Below the pieces are notes generated by a model. The model saw nothing but the letters and a program-made list of their open reading frames with translations, did no database searches and was not told where the DNA came from. A stretch of DNA of 64,000 nt from Bacteroidota bacterium (GTDB lineage: Bacteria; Bacteroidota; Bacteroidia; 2-12-FULL-35-15), in NCBI GenBank assembly GCA_025963775.1, contig JAOQAD010000020.1, positions 34,321 through 98,320 on the forward strand, written 5' to 3'. Positions 46,080 to 56,000 of this stretch are shown here, one piece after another. Both the position numbers and the translations under genes were made by a program. Position 1 is the first letter of the stretch, and each line of letters begins with the position of its first letter.

Positions 46080-46430
46080 TTATAGATTGTCTCCCTGGAG
46101 CAGGCCATATTTATTTAAAGCATCTTCCCAGATAAATTTTCTGTTGTTCAATAGAGTTCTCTTCACAATTGTTGTTAGCCGTGACTGGTCAGGTATCCGC
46201 GCTTTAATTATTTCTTTGAAAGCCTGCGAATCAGCTTCGTTCATCGGTATTGCCTGGCCTTTCACATCACAGCATCCGTATCCATCGAAAGAAATTCTTT
46301 TCAGGCTGATGCGTCCAACCTCATCATTATCAAAATCAATAAAAACCGAGCCATCCAGGCAGCCCAAACAGTAATCAGCCGGTCGCGTATCCGGCATAAT
46401 TGTTATGAAAAATTCCAGGCCATCATTCAT
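46080..46430 (-). CDS. Small protein of unknown function
   Basis: 116 residues from ATG 46430 (the frame opens at TTG 46436). Strand-rich N-terminal half with Cys residues (DYCLGCLDGSVFIDFDNDEV, YGCCDVKGQAIPM), helical C-terminal half. Family not recognised. It is wedged between the YdeI-like and DUF4256 genes at short spacing, so it belongs to the same transcript. Confidence 0.65.
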   Translation of the reverse strand: MNDGLEFFITIMPDTRPADYCLGCLDGSVFIDFDNDEVGRISLKRISFDGYGCCDVKGQAIPMNEADSQAFKEIIKARIPDQSRLTTIVKRTLLNNRKFIWEDALNKYGLLQGDNL

Positions 46431-46452
46431 ATCCAATGTGATTTATATTCTA

Positions 46453-47040
46453 TTAATCATCTAATCCTTTTCCATCAAGAATTTGCGGTATATGTTTTTC
46501 AATTCTCGCCTCCCGTGTTTTGGACTGTTTGGCTGCAGAAAAATAGAGGAGGTAGCCTCTTTGCCGGCCCGGCGTTAATGCTTTAAAAGCAGTTTTAAGG
46601 GCTTTGTTTTTATCTAATCTCTTTTGAAATTCTTCCGGTACAGTAAATTCTTTTGTTTTTTTAAGAGGCACTTTCAGGCCGGCTTTTTCCACTTCAATGG
46701 CTTCATGAATATAGGCTTTCAGCGTTTTTTCCATTTTAGCTATTTCACCGGCGCTGCTGAAGCGGACTTGGCGGGCCGCCTGCACATGCTCTGTTTGCTG
46801 AACAAGGATCTTTTTGGCATCCTTTAACAGGACGCCTTTGAAAAATAAAAATGCGCAGTATTCTTTGAACACATGTATTAAAACGATGTTGTTTTTATTA
46901 AAGGTGTAGCAGGGAACGCCCCACTTCAATTCTTCGGTCAAGCCGCAGCTGAGAGCGATCGTTCTTAATTTCTCAATTTCTTCCTGCCACTTTTTGGCTT
47001 TGATAAAATAGAAATCAACTTTAGGGTTCATTGCATTCAT
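46453..47040 (-). CDS. YdeI/OmpD-associated protein with DUF1801 domain
   Basis: 195 residues: an N-terminal DUF1801 domain (KWQEEIEKLRTIALSCGLTE, LKWGVPCYTF) and a C-terminal Omp-associated tail (FKALTPGRQRGYLLYFSAAK, SKTREARIEKHIPQILDGKG). Cytoplasmic; role unclear although the family is widespread. Its ATG overlaps the stop of the DoxX-like gene by four bases. Confidence 0.88.
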   Translation of the reverse strand: MNAMNPKVDFYFIKAKKWQEEIEKLRTIALSCGLTEELKWGVPCYTFNKNNIVLIHVFKEYCAFLFFKGVLLKDAKKILVQQTEHVQAARQVRFSSAGEIAKMEKTLKAYIHEAIEVEKAGLKVPLKKTKEFTVPEEFQKRLDKNKALKTAFKALTPGRQRGYLLYFSAAKQSKTREARIEKHIPQILDGKGLDD

Positions 47041-47426
47041 TTAGTAAAGTTAATTGAATTAATCTTTCTATCCGCAGGCCTGGAATACCAGGATACCGCT
47101 GTAAGAATGAGCAATAATACCGGCCCGAAAAACTCTTTGGCGCCATCTTCGGCGGCTAAGTGGGAAAACACGGCGCCCGACATGGCAAAGAAGAAGCCTG
47201 CATACGCCCATTCCTTTACTAAAGGAAATTTGGGGATAAGCACTGCTATAACTCCGAGCATTTTCCAAACACCCAGTATTGTCAGAAAGTAGAGAGGATA
47301 GCCCAAATGTGTAAACATATCTGCTTCCTCTTTCACTTTTAATAATTGTACCATTCCGCTTGATACCATTCCTAATGAAAGCCAGGCGGTAGCGATCCAA
47401 TAGATGATCTTATTTCTCTTTGTCAT
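47037..47426 (-). CDS. DoxX-like membrane protein
   Basis: 129 residues, four membrane helices, matching the DoxX-like family (IATAWLSLGMVSSGMVQLLK; LGYPLYFLTILGVWKMLGVI; KEWAYAGFFFAMSGAVFSHL). Often found with ArsR and AHSA1 genes, as here. Possible redox or quinone-linked role in the family; not shown by the sequence. Confidence 0.87.
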   Translation of the reverse strand: MTKRNKIIYWIATAWLSLGMVSSGMVQLLKVKEEADMFTHLGYPLYFLTILGVWKMLGVIAVLIPKFPLVKEWAYAGFFFAMSGAVFSHLAAEDGAKEFFGPVLLLILTAVSWYSRPADRKINSINFTK

Positions 47427-47432
47427 GATGAA

Positions 47433-47897
47433 TTATTTTAATTTTTGTACGATGTCCTGGATCCGGTTATGGGCCATGTTTATTCCTTGTGCAAAAGGTA
47501 GTTTCAGCAGTTGGTCCCTGTCGGCCACGGACCTGTAAACAACCTGCATCGTGAGTTTGCTGGTGTCCTCGGTCAGCTTTTCAAATTCCAGGAACTCAAG
47601 CTGCACGGGGAAAGGTGTATTTTCCATTTCAAATGTCCGTATGATCTTTTTGTCCGGGCTGAATTCATGGATAGTTCCATGGAAGCCGTGTTTGTGTCCT
47701 TTGGGATCGGTTGTTTCGAATTGATAGCTGCCATGCTTTTTATTTTCAAGCTTCAGCACTTTCGTTCCCATCCATTGCTCAACGATTTCCGCTTCTGCAT
47801 ACGCTTTAAAAAGCAGCTCTACCGGAAGATCAAACTCCCTTGTGATCACTAATTCCTGTTTGCCCTCCCTGGCATCGATCTTTGTCTTTTGTTCCAT
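47433..47897 (-). CDS. AHSA1/SRPBCC domain protein
   Basis: 154 residues with the SRPBCC helix-grip fold of the Aha1 C-terminal type (ITREFDLPVELLFKAYAEAE, VEQWMGTKVLKLENKKHGSY, YRSVADRDQLLKLPFAQGIN). Probably binds a hydrophobic ligand. It begins one base after the ArsR stop, so it is translated with the repressor, a pairing common in bacteria. Confidence 0.9.
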   Translation of the reverse strand: MEQKTKIDAREGKQELVITREFDLPVELLFKAYAEAEIVEQWMGTKVLKLENKKHGSYQFETTDPKGHKHGFHGTIHEFSPDKKIIRTFEMENTPFPVQLEFLEFEKLTEDTSKLTMQVVYRSVADRDQLLKLPFAQGINMAHNRIQDIVQKLK

Positions 47898-47898
47898 G

Positions 47899-48219
47899 TT
47901 ATTTGCTTTTATATTTTTTCATGATTGTTTCTAATTTGTTGAACCTGTCTTCCCACATGCTGCGGAACGGCTCAATGAATTCGGCTACTTCTTTCATTTT
48001 TTTTGCATTGATATGATAATAGATCTCCCTGCCGTTTTGCTCTTGTTCAAGCAATTCGCAAGCGGTGAGTATCTGCAGGTGTTTTGAAACCGTTGGCCTT
48101 GCAGTGTCAAAGTTGGAGGCGATTGCGCCTGCCGTCATGGATTGTGAGGCTACCAGCAGAAGGATCGCCCTTCTTGTTGGGTCTGCTATGGCCTGGAATA
48201 CGTCGCGTCTTAAATTCAT
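47899..48219 (-). CDS. ArsR family winged-helix repressor
   Basis: 106 residues. Typical opening [20 protein letters not shown], recognition helix region [19 protein letters not shown], wing [14 protein letters not shown]. It has no CxC metal site, so the signal is probably not a metal ion. Two operator-like palindromes overlap its promoter, which indicates autoregulation of the whole leftward run (AHSA1, DoxX-like, YdeI-like, unknown, DUF4256, SdiA-regulated-like and perhaps PLD). Confidence 0.93.
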   Translation of the reverse strand: MNLRRDVFQAIADPTRRAILLLVASQSMTAGAIASNFDTARPTVSKHLQILTACELLEQEQNGREIYYHINAKKMKEVAEFIEPFRSMWEDRFNKLETIMKKYKSK

Positions 48220-48222
48220 TGT

Positions 48223-48269
48223 GTAGTTATTCGGCTACAAATATATGTGTAGTTATTTAACTACGCAAA
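48223..48269 (-). promoter_or_regulatory. ArsR-operon promoter with two operator palindromes
   Basis: Leftward: TTTG (48269-48266), 20 bases, TATATTTG (48245-48238). The spacer holds the palindrome GTAGTTATTTAACTAC (48249-48264, arms of seven). A second, weaker site GTAGTTATTCGGCTAC (48223-48238) sits just past the -7 box. GTGTAGTTATT repeats at a 26-base spacing. Repressor bound at either site would block polymerase. Confidence 0.8.
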
Positions 48270-48372
48270 TTTTTCTGTGATTTTTACGTGGTAAGTCCCG
48301 GATTTGATTGAGAGATGTGTTGAAGCCGGGTGTGCCTGTCCGGAAGGAGGAATTAAATCTGCAAGTTTAAGG

Positions 48373-48406
48373 AACGTCATTCGATCCTCCACCGCGGCGG
48401 ATTTAA
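48373..48406. repeat. Partial copy of the dispersed CGTCATT repeat
   Basis: AACGTCATTCGATCCTCCAC followed by CGCGGCGGATTTA; resembles one half of 4401-4477. Next to the 3' end of the multi-PAS kinase. Confidence 0.45.
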
Positions 48407-48407
48407 T

Positions 48408-51245
48408 TTATTTAACCTGTTTAACGGGTAAAATGACATTAAAAACAGCACCATTTTCCGAGCTGCCGCTTGCGTTAATATCGCCCTGGTGATTTAAAGC
48501 TATTTTTTTACACATGGCTAATCCTATGCCTGTTCCTTCAAATTCTGACTTGCGGTGAAGCCTTTGAAAAATATGAAAGATCTTATCTGCATATTCCGGG
48601 TTAAAGCCCACGCCATTATCTTTAAACTGAATGTTGTAAAAATCCGTAACCTGCGACAGCGAAAGGCCCTTTTTCTCTTCAGCGCTGAGCCTGGATGCTG
48701 TAATTGTAATAACAGGCTTTTCATCTTTCCTGATAAACTTTAATGCATTGCCGATAAGATTACCGAAGAGCTGTGACATCTGAAGCGGTATTGCTTCAAG
48801 CACCGGCAAATCAGAGCTCTTTAAAGATGCTCCTGTTTGTTCAATTAATAAGTCATAATCTGCTATGATATTGTCAACGATTTTATTCAGGTCCACGTTT
48901 TCGAAATGATCATTCTCCTTTGTAACTTCTGAATAGGTAAGCACATCTCTTATAAGCGAGTTCATGCGATTTGCTGAAAGCTGGATTTTACTGAAGTATT
49001 TTTTTGACTGTTCATTGAGATTATCCCCAAGGCTTTTTTCAAGCATTTGAGAAAACGTCCCGATTTTCCGGAGCGGCTCCTGCAGATCATGCGAAGCTAT
49101 ATAGGCAAACTGGGCTAATTCTGCGTTTGATCTTTGAAGGCTGCTGTTGGCCTCAGCTAATTCCCTGGTTCTCTCAGAAACGATCTCTTCAATTTTCTGG
49201 CGTGCCAATACCTGTGCTGTCACATCAGTAGCAACCGCCAGTATGCCCGAGATGGTGCCATCGGCTTCATGGTAGGCTTCATAAACAAAGTTAATATAGA
49301 TAGTTTCTATCTTTCCTTTCCGTGGGAGCTTTGTAGGCACCGCTTCTGCGATGAAAGTTTTGCCGCTGGTATAAACCTCTTCCAGCAGCGTTTCAAATCC
49401 CTGCTCTTTGGCTTCCGGCAGTCCTTCAAAAATAGGCTTGTGTAAAATATCATTGCCAGGCCTTCCCCATAATTCGAACATGAATTCATTGGCGATCTCT
49501 ACAACAAACTGCGGCCCTCTGAGAATGCACATGGCTACAGGCGCTTGCAGAATGGTGTTTCTCAGATTTTTTTCGCTTTCCTCGATCTTGCGCTTGGCTA
49601 AGTTTAATTCTGTCAGATCAACACCGGTATTCATTACGCCATATACTTTTCCTGCGGCATCAAACAAAGGCGTAAGGCTGTAATTAAAATAATAGGTGTG
49701 AGATTTTCCATCAACAATTAGATCGAGGGGCTGATTCTTAATATGAAAAGCAATTCCTGTCCTGTAAACTTCATCCAGCTGCTTGAACACTTCCTGGTTA
49801 TCCAGCTCAGGCAATACTTCGCTGAATAATTTTCCAATTACATCATTTCCTTTTCCCCAGATGTCCATAATGGATTTGTTGGCAAAAGCGACTCTCATTT
49901 CTCTTCCTTTATAAACTCCTATTGGAAAGGGAGCCGCTTCTACAAGCGACCGGATCTCCAGCTCGCTTTGCTCTACCTTTTGGCGCGAGGTAACCTGCTG
50001 GGTATTTTCAAGCACCCATACAGCTACTTTTTTTACTTTTCCCTCTGCATCTTTCAAGGGAGAGTATACAAACGTTACATATATATTTTCTTCCCTGCCA
50101 TGGCGGATCAACATGAGCTCGACCTCGTTTGCATAATAAGGAATACCTTCCTTTATTACTTTATTAAGCGCATCTTCGTAATAAGGCCTTGCTTCTGCAA
50201 ACGTATCCCAATAATATTTACCTGCAATTTGTTCGTATGGTTTACCTGCGATCTCAATAAAGCTATCATTCACGATCTCGCTAACAAGGTCTGCATTTAA
50301 GACGCAGATGCCGATCGGGGCCTGCAGTACGAGTCCACGCAGGTCCTGTTCACTATCCTCTGTCTTTTTGAGCGCATTTACCTGGTCGGTGATATCGGTA
50401 CTGGAACTGATATAACCGGCAAAAGTGCCATCCACCGTCTTACGGACAGGGCCATTAGCGATAAGCCATCTGTATTCTCCTGCTTTATTGAGCATGCGGA
50501 ACTGGCCTGTCCAGGTTTGCTGCTTTTTAAATGCATCCAGGTAAATATCAAGAAAATTCTGACGGTCTTCTTCGTGCACAAGGTCAGCCCATCCAAAATC
50601 AAGCAGTTCATTTACCGATCTGCCGGTAAAATCTGTCCATGCCTTATTAAAATAAGTTGCATTGCTTGTTTCATCACTCGTGGCAATTAAAACGTCGGTG
50701 CTTTCTGCCATTGTCCTGAAGCGTTGTTCACTTTCTCCGAGGGCTTTTATTGTTTGTATTTTTCCGGTTGTTTCCGTACAGGTTACAAATACGCCATTTA
50801 TTTTATTATTGTCGCCATAGGCAGGACTATAGCTAAAGGTCCAGTAAATATCCTCCTTTTTGCCATTACGGTAAAAGCCTATTAGCTGATCCTCAAAATA
50901 CACCGGCTTACCTGTTTCCATTACGCCCTTGATCATCGGCCCGACGAATTCCCAAATATCGTCCCATACCTCAATTCCCTTTTTGCCTATTCCGGGGTGT
51001 TTGCCATCTATGCCCAGGCTTGGCCGGAAGGCATCATTGTAGAAACAAATAAGATCCTTGCCCCAGAATAAAAACATAGGGAATGCCGAATGCAGTATAA
51101 TGCCTAATGTGGTACAAAGGCTTGGAGGCCATTTGTCGGGTGTGCCCAGAACTGATGTTGACCAATCATAGGATTTGATCATCTCACCCATCTCCCCGCC
51201 ATCTTCAAGAAAAATGTATTGATTCTTTTCCGTATCCGCTTTCAT
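48408..51245 (-). CDS. Multi-PAS sensor histidine kinase
   Basis: 945 residues from ATG 51245 (an upstream TTG at 51266 would overlap the receiver gene). About five PAS/PAC modules occupy 15-680 (AESTDVLIATSDETSNATYF; LRGLVLQAPIGICVLNADL; SLVEAAPFPIGVYKGREM; LRNTILQAPVAMCILRGPQF). Then a coiled coil, HisKA with H719 (IASHDLQEPLRK) and HATPase (LIGNALKFIRKD, DNGVGFNPEY, GTGIGLAMCKKIA). No membrane segment, so a soluble sensor, of the bacteriophytochrome-related class. It pairs with the single-domain receiver 13 bases upstream. Confidence 0.93.
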   Translation of the reverse strand: MKADTEKNQYIFLEDGGEMGEMIKSYDWSTSVLGTPDKWPPSLCTTLGIILHSAFPMFLFWGKDLICFYNDAFRPSLGIDGKHPGIGKKGIEVWDDIWEFVGPMIKGVMETGKPVYFEDQLIGFYRNGKKEDIYWTFSYSPAYGDNNKINGVFVTCTETTGKIQTIKALGESEQRFRTMAESTDVLIATSDETSNATYFNKAWTDFTGRSVNELLDFGWADLVHEEDRQNFLDIYLDAFKKQQTWTGQFRMLNKAGEYRWLIANGPVRKTVDGTFAGYISSSTDITDQVNALKKTEDSEQDLRGLVLQAPIGICVLNADLVSEIVNDSFIEIAGKPYEQIAGKYYWDTFAEARPYYEDALNKVIKEGIPYYANEVELMLIRHGREENIYVTFVYSPLKDAEGKVKKVAVWVLENTQQVTSRQKVEQSELEIRSLVEAAPFPIGVYKGREMRVAFANKSIMDIWGKGNDVIGKLFSEVLPELDNQEVFKQLDEVYRTGIAFHIKNQPLDLIVDGKSHTYYFNYSLTPLFDAAGKVYGVMNTGVDLTELNLAKRKIEESEKNLRNTILQAPVAMCILRGPQFVVEIANEFMFELWGRPGNDILHKPIFEGLPEAKEQGFETLLEEVYTSGKTFIAEAVPTKLPRKGKIETIYINFVYEAYHEADGTISGILAVATDVTAQVLARQKIEEIVSERTRELAEANSSLQRSNAELAQFAYIASHDLQEPLRKIGTFSQMLEKSLGDNLNEQSKKYFSKIQLSANRMNSLIRDVLTYSEVTKENDHFENVDLNKIVDNIIADYDLLIEQTGASLKSSDLPVLEAIPLQMSQLFGNLIGNALKFIRKDEKPVITITASRLSAEEKKGLSLSQVTDFYNIQFKDNGVGFNPEYADKIFHIFQRLHRKSEFEGTGIGLAMCKKIALNHQGDINASGSSENGAVFNVILPVKQVK

Positions 51246-51258
51246 TTTTTTTGAATTT

Positions 51259-51639
51259 TTAATCAATAATCGGTTTAAGAATATTTATAAGCCCTTCAAA
51301 ATTATTGGGCTTGGTAATGAAGTCATAAGCGCCCAGCTCTTTTGTTAATTCAATGGTGCCGGCATGCGAAGACGTGGAGAAAATAATAACCGGGATGTTT
51401 CTCAGGCCTTCTGTTTTTTTTATTTCTAAAAGAAATTGCTGGCCATTCATTACAGGCATATTCAGGTCTAAAAAAATAACTTCCGGATTGATCTCTCCTG
51501 CAATAAGTTTTTTCAGAGCTTCCCGGGCAGCGGAAAACGCAGTACAATGCACCGATGTTGAAATTTGATCTAAGGCAGCCAGGAAAATTTCCTGGTCATC
51601 TTCATCATCATCTATTAACATTATATTCAGATACCCCAT
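51259..51639 (-). CDS. Single-domain response regulator
   Basis: 126 residues, a receiver only. Acidic pocket D10-D12, phosphoacceptor D58 (VIFLDLNMPVMNG), Ser/Thr at FSTSSH and the conserved Lys in FITKPNNF. It belongs to the Rcp1-like group that pairs with PAS/phytochrome-type kinases such as the next gene. With no output domain it probably acts by protein contact. Confidence 0.92.
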   Translation of the reverse strand: MGYLNIMLIDDDEDDQEIFLAALDQISTSVHCTAFSAAREALKKLIAGEINPEVIFLDLNMPVMNGQQFLLEIKKTEGLRNIPVIIFSTSSHAGTIELTKELGAYDFITKPNNFEGLINILKPIID

Positions 51640-51986
51640 AATTATGCTTCAGGCTTTAAAAATAAAATTATTATTTGTTTCTATTTGTAGAATTTTCACC
51701 CCAGCACAAAATAGTTTTCCGGCTTTTAAAAATTGCTTAAATATACCTTGCAAGCCCGTTAAATAATGGCGTTAGAATTGGCTGTTAAGGATGCCGGCTT
51801 GCGATAAGGTATTTAAATCGCCGCGGTGCTTATTCATTCCCGTTAAAATTTGAAAGCTAAAATCCGGATTATTCCATGCTTCCTGTTTCCGTATCAAAAG
51901 AAGCGCCCGGATCTTCGCGATAGGGTAGATGATCGCTTGAGAAGCCGAAGAGCCTAAGCCTGGGAACAATCTCTGATTATTACATA
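51640..51986. other. Intergenic region without a recognisable gene
   Basis: A/T-rich stretch upstream of the receiver gene and downstream of the VOC terminator. A minus-strand frame of 86 codons (51772-52032) has no recognisable family and its start lies past the terminator stem; I do not count it as a gene. No promoter matched the consensus exactly. Confidence 0.4.
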
Positions 51987-52014
51987 AAAAACGCCCATTC
52001 GTAATGAATGGGCG
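51987..52014 (-). terminator. Terminator of the VOC gene
   Basis: Stem CGCCCATTC / GAATGGGCG with loop GTAAT; read leftward it is followed by six T. Confidence 0.85.
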
Positions 52015-52052
52015 GGAATATATATAAATCAATACTGGGAAAAATCTAACCT

Positions 52053-52511
52053 CTATTTTGTTGCCTTAGTGTCATCCTGCTTAGCCTCAATCGGTTCCCA
52101 TAACTCTATTTTGTTCCCTTCCGGGTCAAGTATGTGAACAAATTTTCCGTAATCGTAGGTCGCAATGCTGTCAAGTATGGTCGTTCCTTTTTCCTGTAGT
52201 TTTTTTACAAGCCCTTCAATATTCTGAACCCGGTAATTAATCATAAATTCCTTTTTTGAAGGTGCGAAATAGTCGCTTCCTTTTTTAAAGAGGCTCCATT
52301 GAAGAGTGTTGATTTCTTCAGGGTTGTTCAAATTCCTGGATTCGAAGCTTGAACCATAGTCATTGGTTTCAAGTCCAAGGTTCTGGCTATACCATTCTCT
52401 CGTTTCTTTTGGATTATCAGAAAAAAAGAAAATCCCTCCAATTCCGGTTACCTTAGGGGTTGTGTCGTTAGTTGAAGGAGTGTTTGCCGTTTCATCTTTT
52501 TGTTCTTCCAT
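52053..52511 (-). CDS. VOC family protein (glyoxalase/bleomycin resistance fold)
   Basis: 152 residues, one VOC domain at about 22-140 (GIGGIFFFSDNPKETREWYS, NLGLETNDYG, FMINYRVQNIEGLVKKLQEK, GKFVHILDPEGNKIELWEP). The usual metal-binding His/Glu positions are only partly kept (H in FVHILDPEGN, E in IELWEP). Both ends are charged and flexible. Substrate unknown. Confidence 0.88.
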   Translation of the reverse strand: MEEQKDETANTPSTNDTTPKVTGIGGIFFFSDNPKETREWYSQNLGLETNDYGSSFESRNLNNPEEINTLQWSLFKKGSDYFAPSKKEFMINYRVQNIEGLVKKLQEKGTTILDSIATYDYGKFVHILDPEGNKIELWEPIEAKQDDTKATK

Positions 52512-52575
52512 TTTATTTGTTTTTTGATTTGCCGGGTTGCAACTTGCAAAGGCTGTTCGAAATTGTTATTATTAG

Positions 52576-52830
52576 CCTGGTCATTTTGGCCAATCACGTT
52601 CAGCGGGCTCCCTTTTACAAGGTTCAAACCCGAAAAATGGTAAAAATCCTTCTAATCAGTCTTCTACAAAGGAAGGGAAAAACTCGGTTCGCTTTACAGA
52701 GGACTTAATAAAAATATACGAGTTCAGCCGGAATTATAAGACGGAAATAACGAGAATTCTTGAAAAAACACTGTTTTACTCCGGGAGCTTTTATAATCTG
52801 CCAGCAAAGAAATTTATTTTTACGGAGTGA
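52576..52830 (+). pseudogene. Open frame without start codon, possible gene remnant
   Basis: A frame of about 84 codons between stops, without an in-frame ATG, ends at TGA 52828-52830. Part reads SVRFTEDLIKIYEFSRNYKT and LFYSGSFYNLPAKKFIF. I do not recognise it. It lies in a 495-base gap that otherwise holds only the terminator of the next gene. Confidence 0.25.
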
Positions 52831-52936
52831 GTACACCAACGAGCCATTCTGCCAAAGGAAAAATAATTGTGGAATAAAATTTTTTAGCAATAAAAGCTTT
52901 TTATTATTGCGGGTATCACATCCAAATTATAAGTAA

Positions 52937-52970
52937 AAAACAAGCTCCCCGATGATTGACCGGGGAGCTT
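52937..52970 (-). terminator. Terminator of the 1665-residue T9SS gene
   Basis: Stem AAGCTCCCCG / CGGGGAGCTT; leftward it is followed by G and then six T. Confidence 0.85.
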
Positions 52971-53006
52971 TAGGATGAGAAGGATTTTAAAAAGAACTGC
53001 TTTTAT

Positions 53007-56000
53007 TTATTGTGTTACAATAATTTTTTGCTTAGTGATCTTATTATTGCTGATTCCGGATATAAAATACACACCGTTGCTCAGATCGCGAACGTTGAGT
53101 GTAAAATTATTACCGGTGTTTAATTTAAGCGTTTGCAAAGTTTGTCCAAGTTCATTTACGATTGAATAAACTCCTTCTGAAGTTGAACTGATAGTAAACA
53201 CTCCGTTATTCGGATTCGGATAAACCACAAGCTCTGTGTTTTTTACATCCGGTTTAATTCCGTTTGTGTTAATGTTTACACAGGCCGAAGTGTCTGAACA
53301 GGCGCCCATGGTAACAATAACCGCGTAATTTCCGTCTGCGGTAAAAGTGTATGACTGGTTGGTTTCTCCTGCAATAGGAGTGTTTGCATTATCACAATCT
53401 ATCCACTGGTAGGCTGTTGCCGCGCTTTCATTTGCGGTGATGTTTGAAGTGTTCGTTGTAGTACTTACATCAATTGCAGATGGTTCAGTAACTGTTACCG
53501 AGCCCACAGCCTGGCAAGATGCCCCGTCTGTTACGGTATAGGTATACACTCCTGCTGCAAGTCCTGAAAGATCCTCTGTGCTTGCAGAATTGCTCCAGTT
53601 ATACGTATAAGATCCGGCGCCGCCCGTTGGTGTAATGTCTATAGCTCCATCTCCGCTTCCGTTACAGGTAAGGTTAGTTACCATATCAGTAACCGCTGGT
53701 GCGCCAAGATCAGAAACTACTGCAACATCTGTAACCACACAGCTATTGCCATCTGTAATGGTTACCGTATAGGTTCCTGATACCAGGCCAGCTTCTGTTG
53801 CTGTACTTCCGCCTGATGACCAGGAATAAGTAAGGGTTCCTGTACCACCTGCTGCGCTTACTATTGCTGATCCGTTTGAACTTCCACAATTAGAATTGGT
53901 AGTTGTTACTGCACTTGTAATTGGAGATGGTTCGGTAACTGTTCCGCTGGTAACTGCTGTACATCCGTTTGCATCTGTTACAGTGTAAGAATAGGCTCCT
54001 GCAGTTGCAGTAAATGTTCCTTCGCCTGTATAAGGTCCGGTTCCATCCATTGCACTAACAGTGATTACTGAACTTCCTCCGTTACATAAAATAGGAGTAG
54101 AAGAAGACATTGCCATCAGTGCAATTGGTTCAGTAACTGTTCCGCTGGTAACTGCTGTACATCCGTTTGCATCTGTTACGGTATAAGAATAGGCTCCTGC
54201 AGTTACAGTAAATGTTCCTTCGCCTGTATAAGGTCCGGTTCCATCCATTGCGCTTACAGTAATTGTTGAGCTTCCACCATTACATAAAATCGGAGTAGAA
54301 GAAGACATGGCCATTAATGCCGTTGGTTCGGTAACAGTTCCGCTTGTTACAGCAGTACATCCGTTTGCATCAGTAACAGTATAAGAATAAGCTCCTGCAG
54401 TTACTGTGAACGTTCCTGTTCCTGTATAAGGCGCTGTTCCATCCATTGCACTTACTGTAATTGTTGAGCTTCCACCATTACATAAAATCGGAGTAGAAGA
54501 AGACATGGCCATTAACGCAGTTGGTTCTGTAACAGTTACGCTTGTTACAGCAGTACATCCATTGGCGTCAGTTACAGTGTAAGTATAAGGTCCTGCAGTT
54601 ACAGTAAATGTTCCAGTTCCTGTGTAAGCTGTAGTTCCGCCGCTTGCAGAAATGGTTACAACAGAAGAGCCTCCGTTGCAAAGAACCGGGGTAGAAGAAG
54701 ATGTTGCAACCAATGCAGTTGGTGCGGTAATGTTTACCGTTTGAGTAGCAACACAAGAATTCGCATCAGTAACAGTGCAGGTCCACGTTCCGGCAGTTAA
54801 ACCGGTAACACTTGCAGTACCATCGCCTGTCGGATTTCCGGGAGTCCAGTTATAAGAATAAGAACTTGTACCTCCTGAAACTAAAACAGTAGCTGCTCCG
54901 TTGCTTCCACCATTACAAGAAATATTTGTTTGAGACACGAGAGAAACTACAAGCGCGGTTGGTGAAGTAATGTTTACCGTCTGAGTAGCCACACAAGAGT
55001 TTGCATCAGTAACAGTGCAGGTCCATGTTCCGGCAGTTAAACCAGTAACACTTGCTGTTCCATCACCAGTTGGATTTCCGGGAGTCCAGTTATAAGAATA
55101 AGAAGTTGTTCCTCCACTTACAGAAACTGTTGCAGCTCCGTTTGAACCACCATTACAAGAAATATTTGTTTGTGACGCGAGAGAAACAGAAATTGCAGGT
55201 GGCTGCGTTACTGTCACCGTCACTGTTCCCGTACATCCGTTTGCATCGGTGATCTGTACAGTATAAGTTCCTGCTGAAATGCCTATTCTGTCTTGTGTAG
55301 TTGGACCGGAAGGAAGCCAGTTATAAGTATATCCGGGTGTTCCACCTGTCGGAGTTAAATCAATTGTACCGTTAGAGCCGCCGAAGCAGGCAACGTTTGT
55401 TACCACTGTAGTTCCTGAAACTGGAGCTGAAGGTTGTGTAACAGTAACAGTTACTGTTCCTGTACATCCATTTGCATCAGTAGTTATCACAGTATAGTTT
55501 CCGGAAGCAAGTCCTGTTCTGTCTTCTGTTGTAACACCACCACCCCAGTTAAAAGTATACCCGGGTGTTCCGCCTGAAGGAGTAAAATTAATTGCGCCGT
55601 TCGATCCTCCGAAGCAGGCAACGCTTGTTACAATTGTGGTTCCTGAAACAGGAGCTGAAGGTTGTGTAACAGTAACAGCTACTGTTCCTGTACAACTATT
55701 AGCATCGGTGATCTGTACAGTATAAGTTCCTGCTGCAATGCCTATTCTGTCTTGTGTAGTTGGACCGGAAGGAAGCCAGTTATAAGTATATCCGGGTGTT
55801 CCACCTGTCGGAGTTAAATCAATTGTACCGTTAGAGCCGCCGAAGCAGGCAACGTTGGTTTCCACTGTAGTTCCTGAAACAGGAGCTGAAGGTTCCGTTA
55901 CAGTTACTGCAACAGTTCCTGTACATCCGTTCGCATCAGTAGTTGTAACAGTATAATTTCCATCAGCAAGTCCTGTTCTGTCTTCTGTTATAACACCACC

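Noticed and set aside
51772..52032. 86-codon minus-strand frame downstream of the VOC gene
   Set aside because: It contains the terminator stem in its 5' part and resembles no known family.
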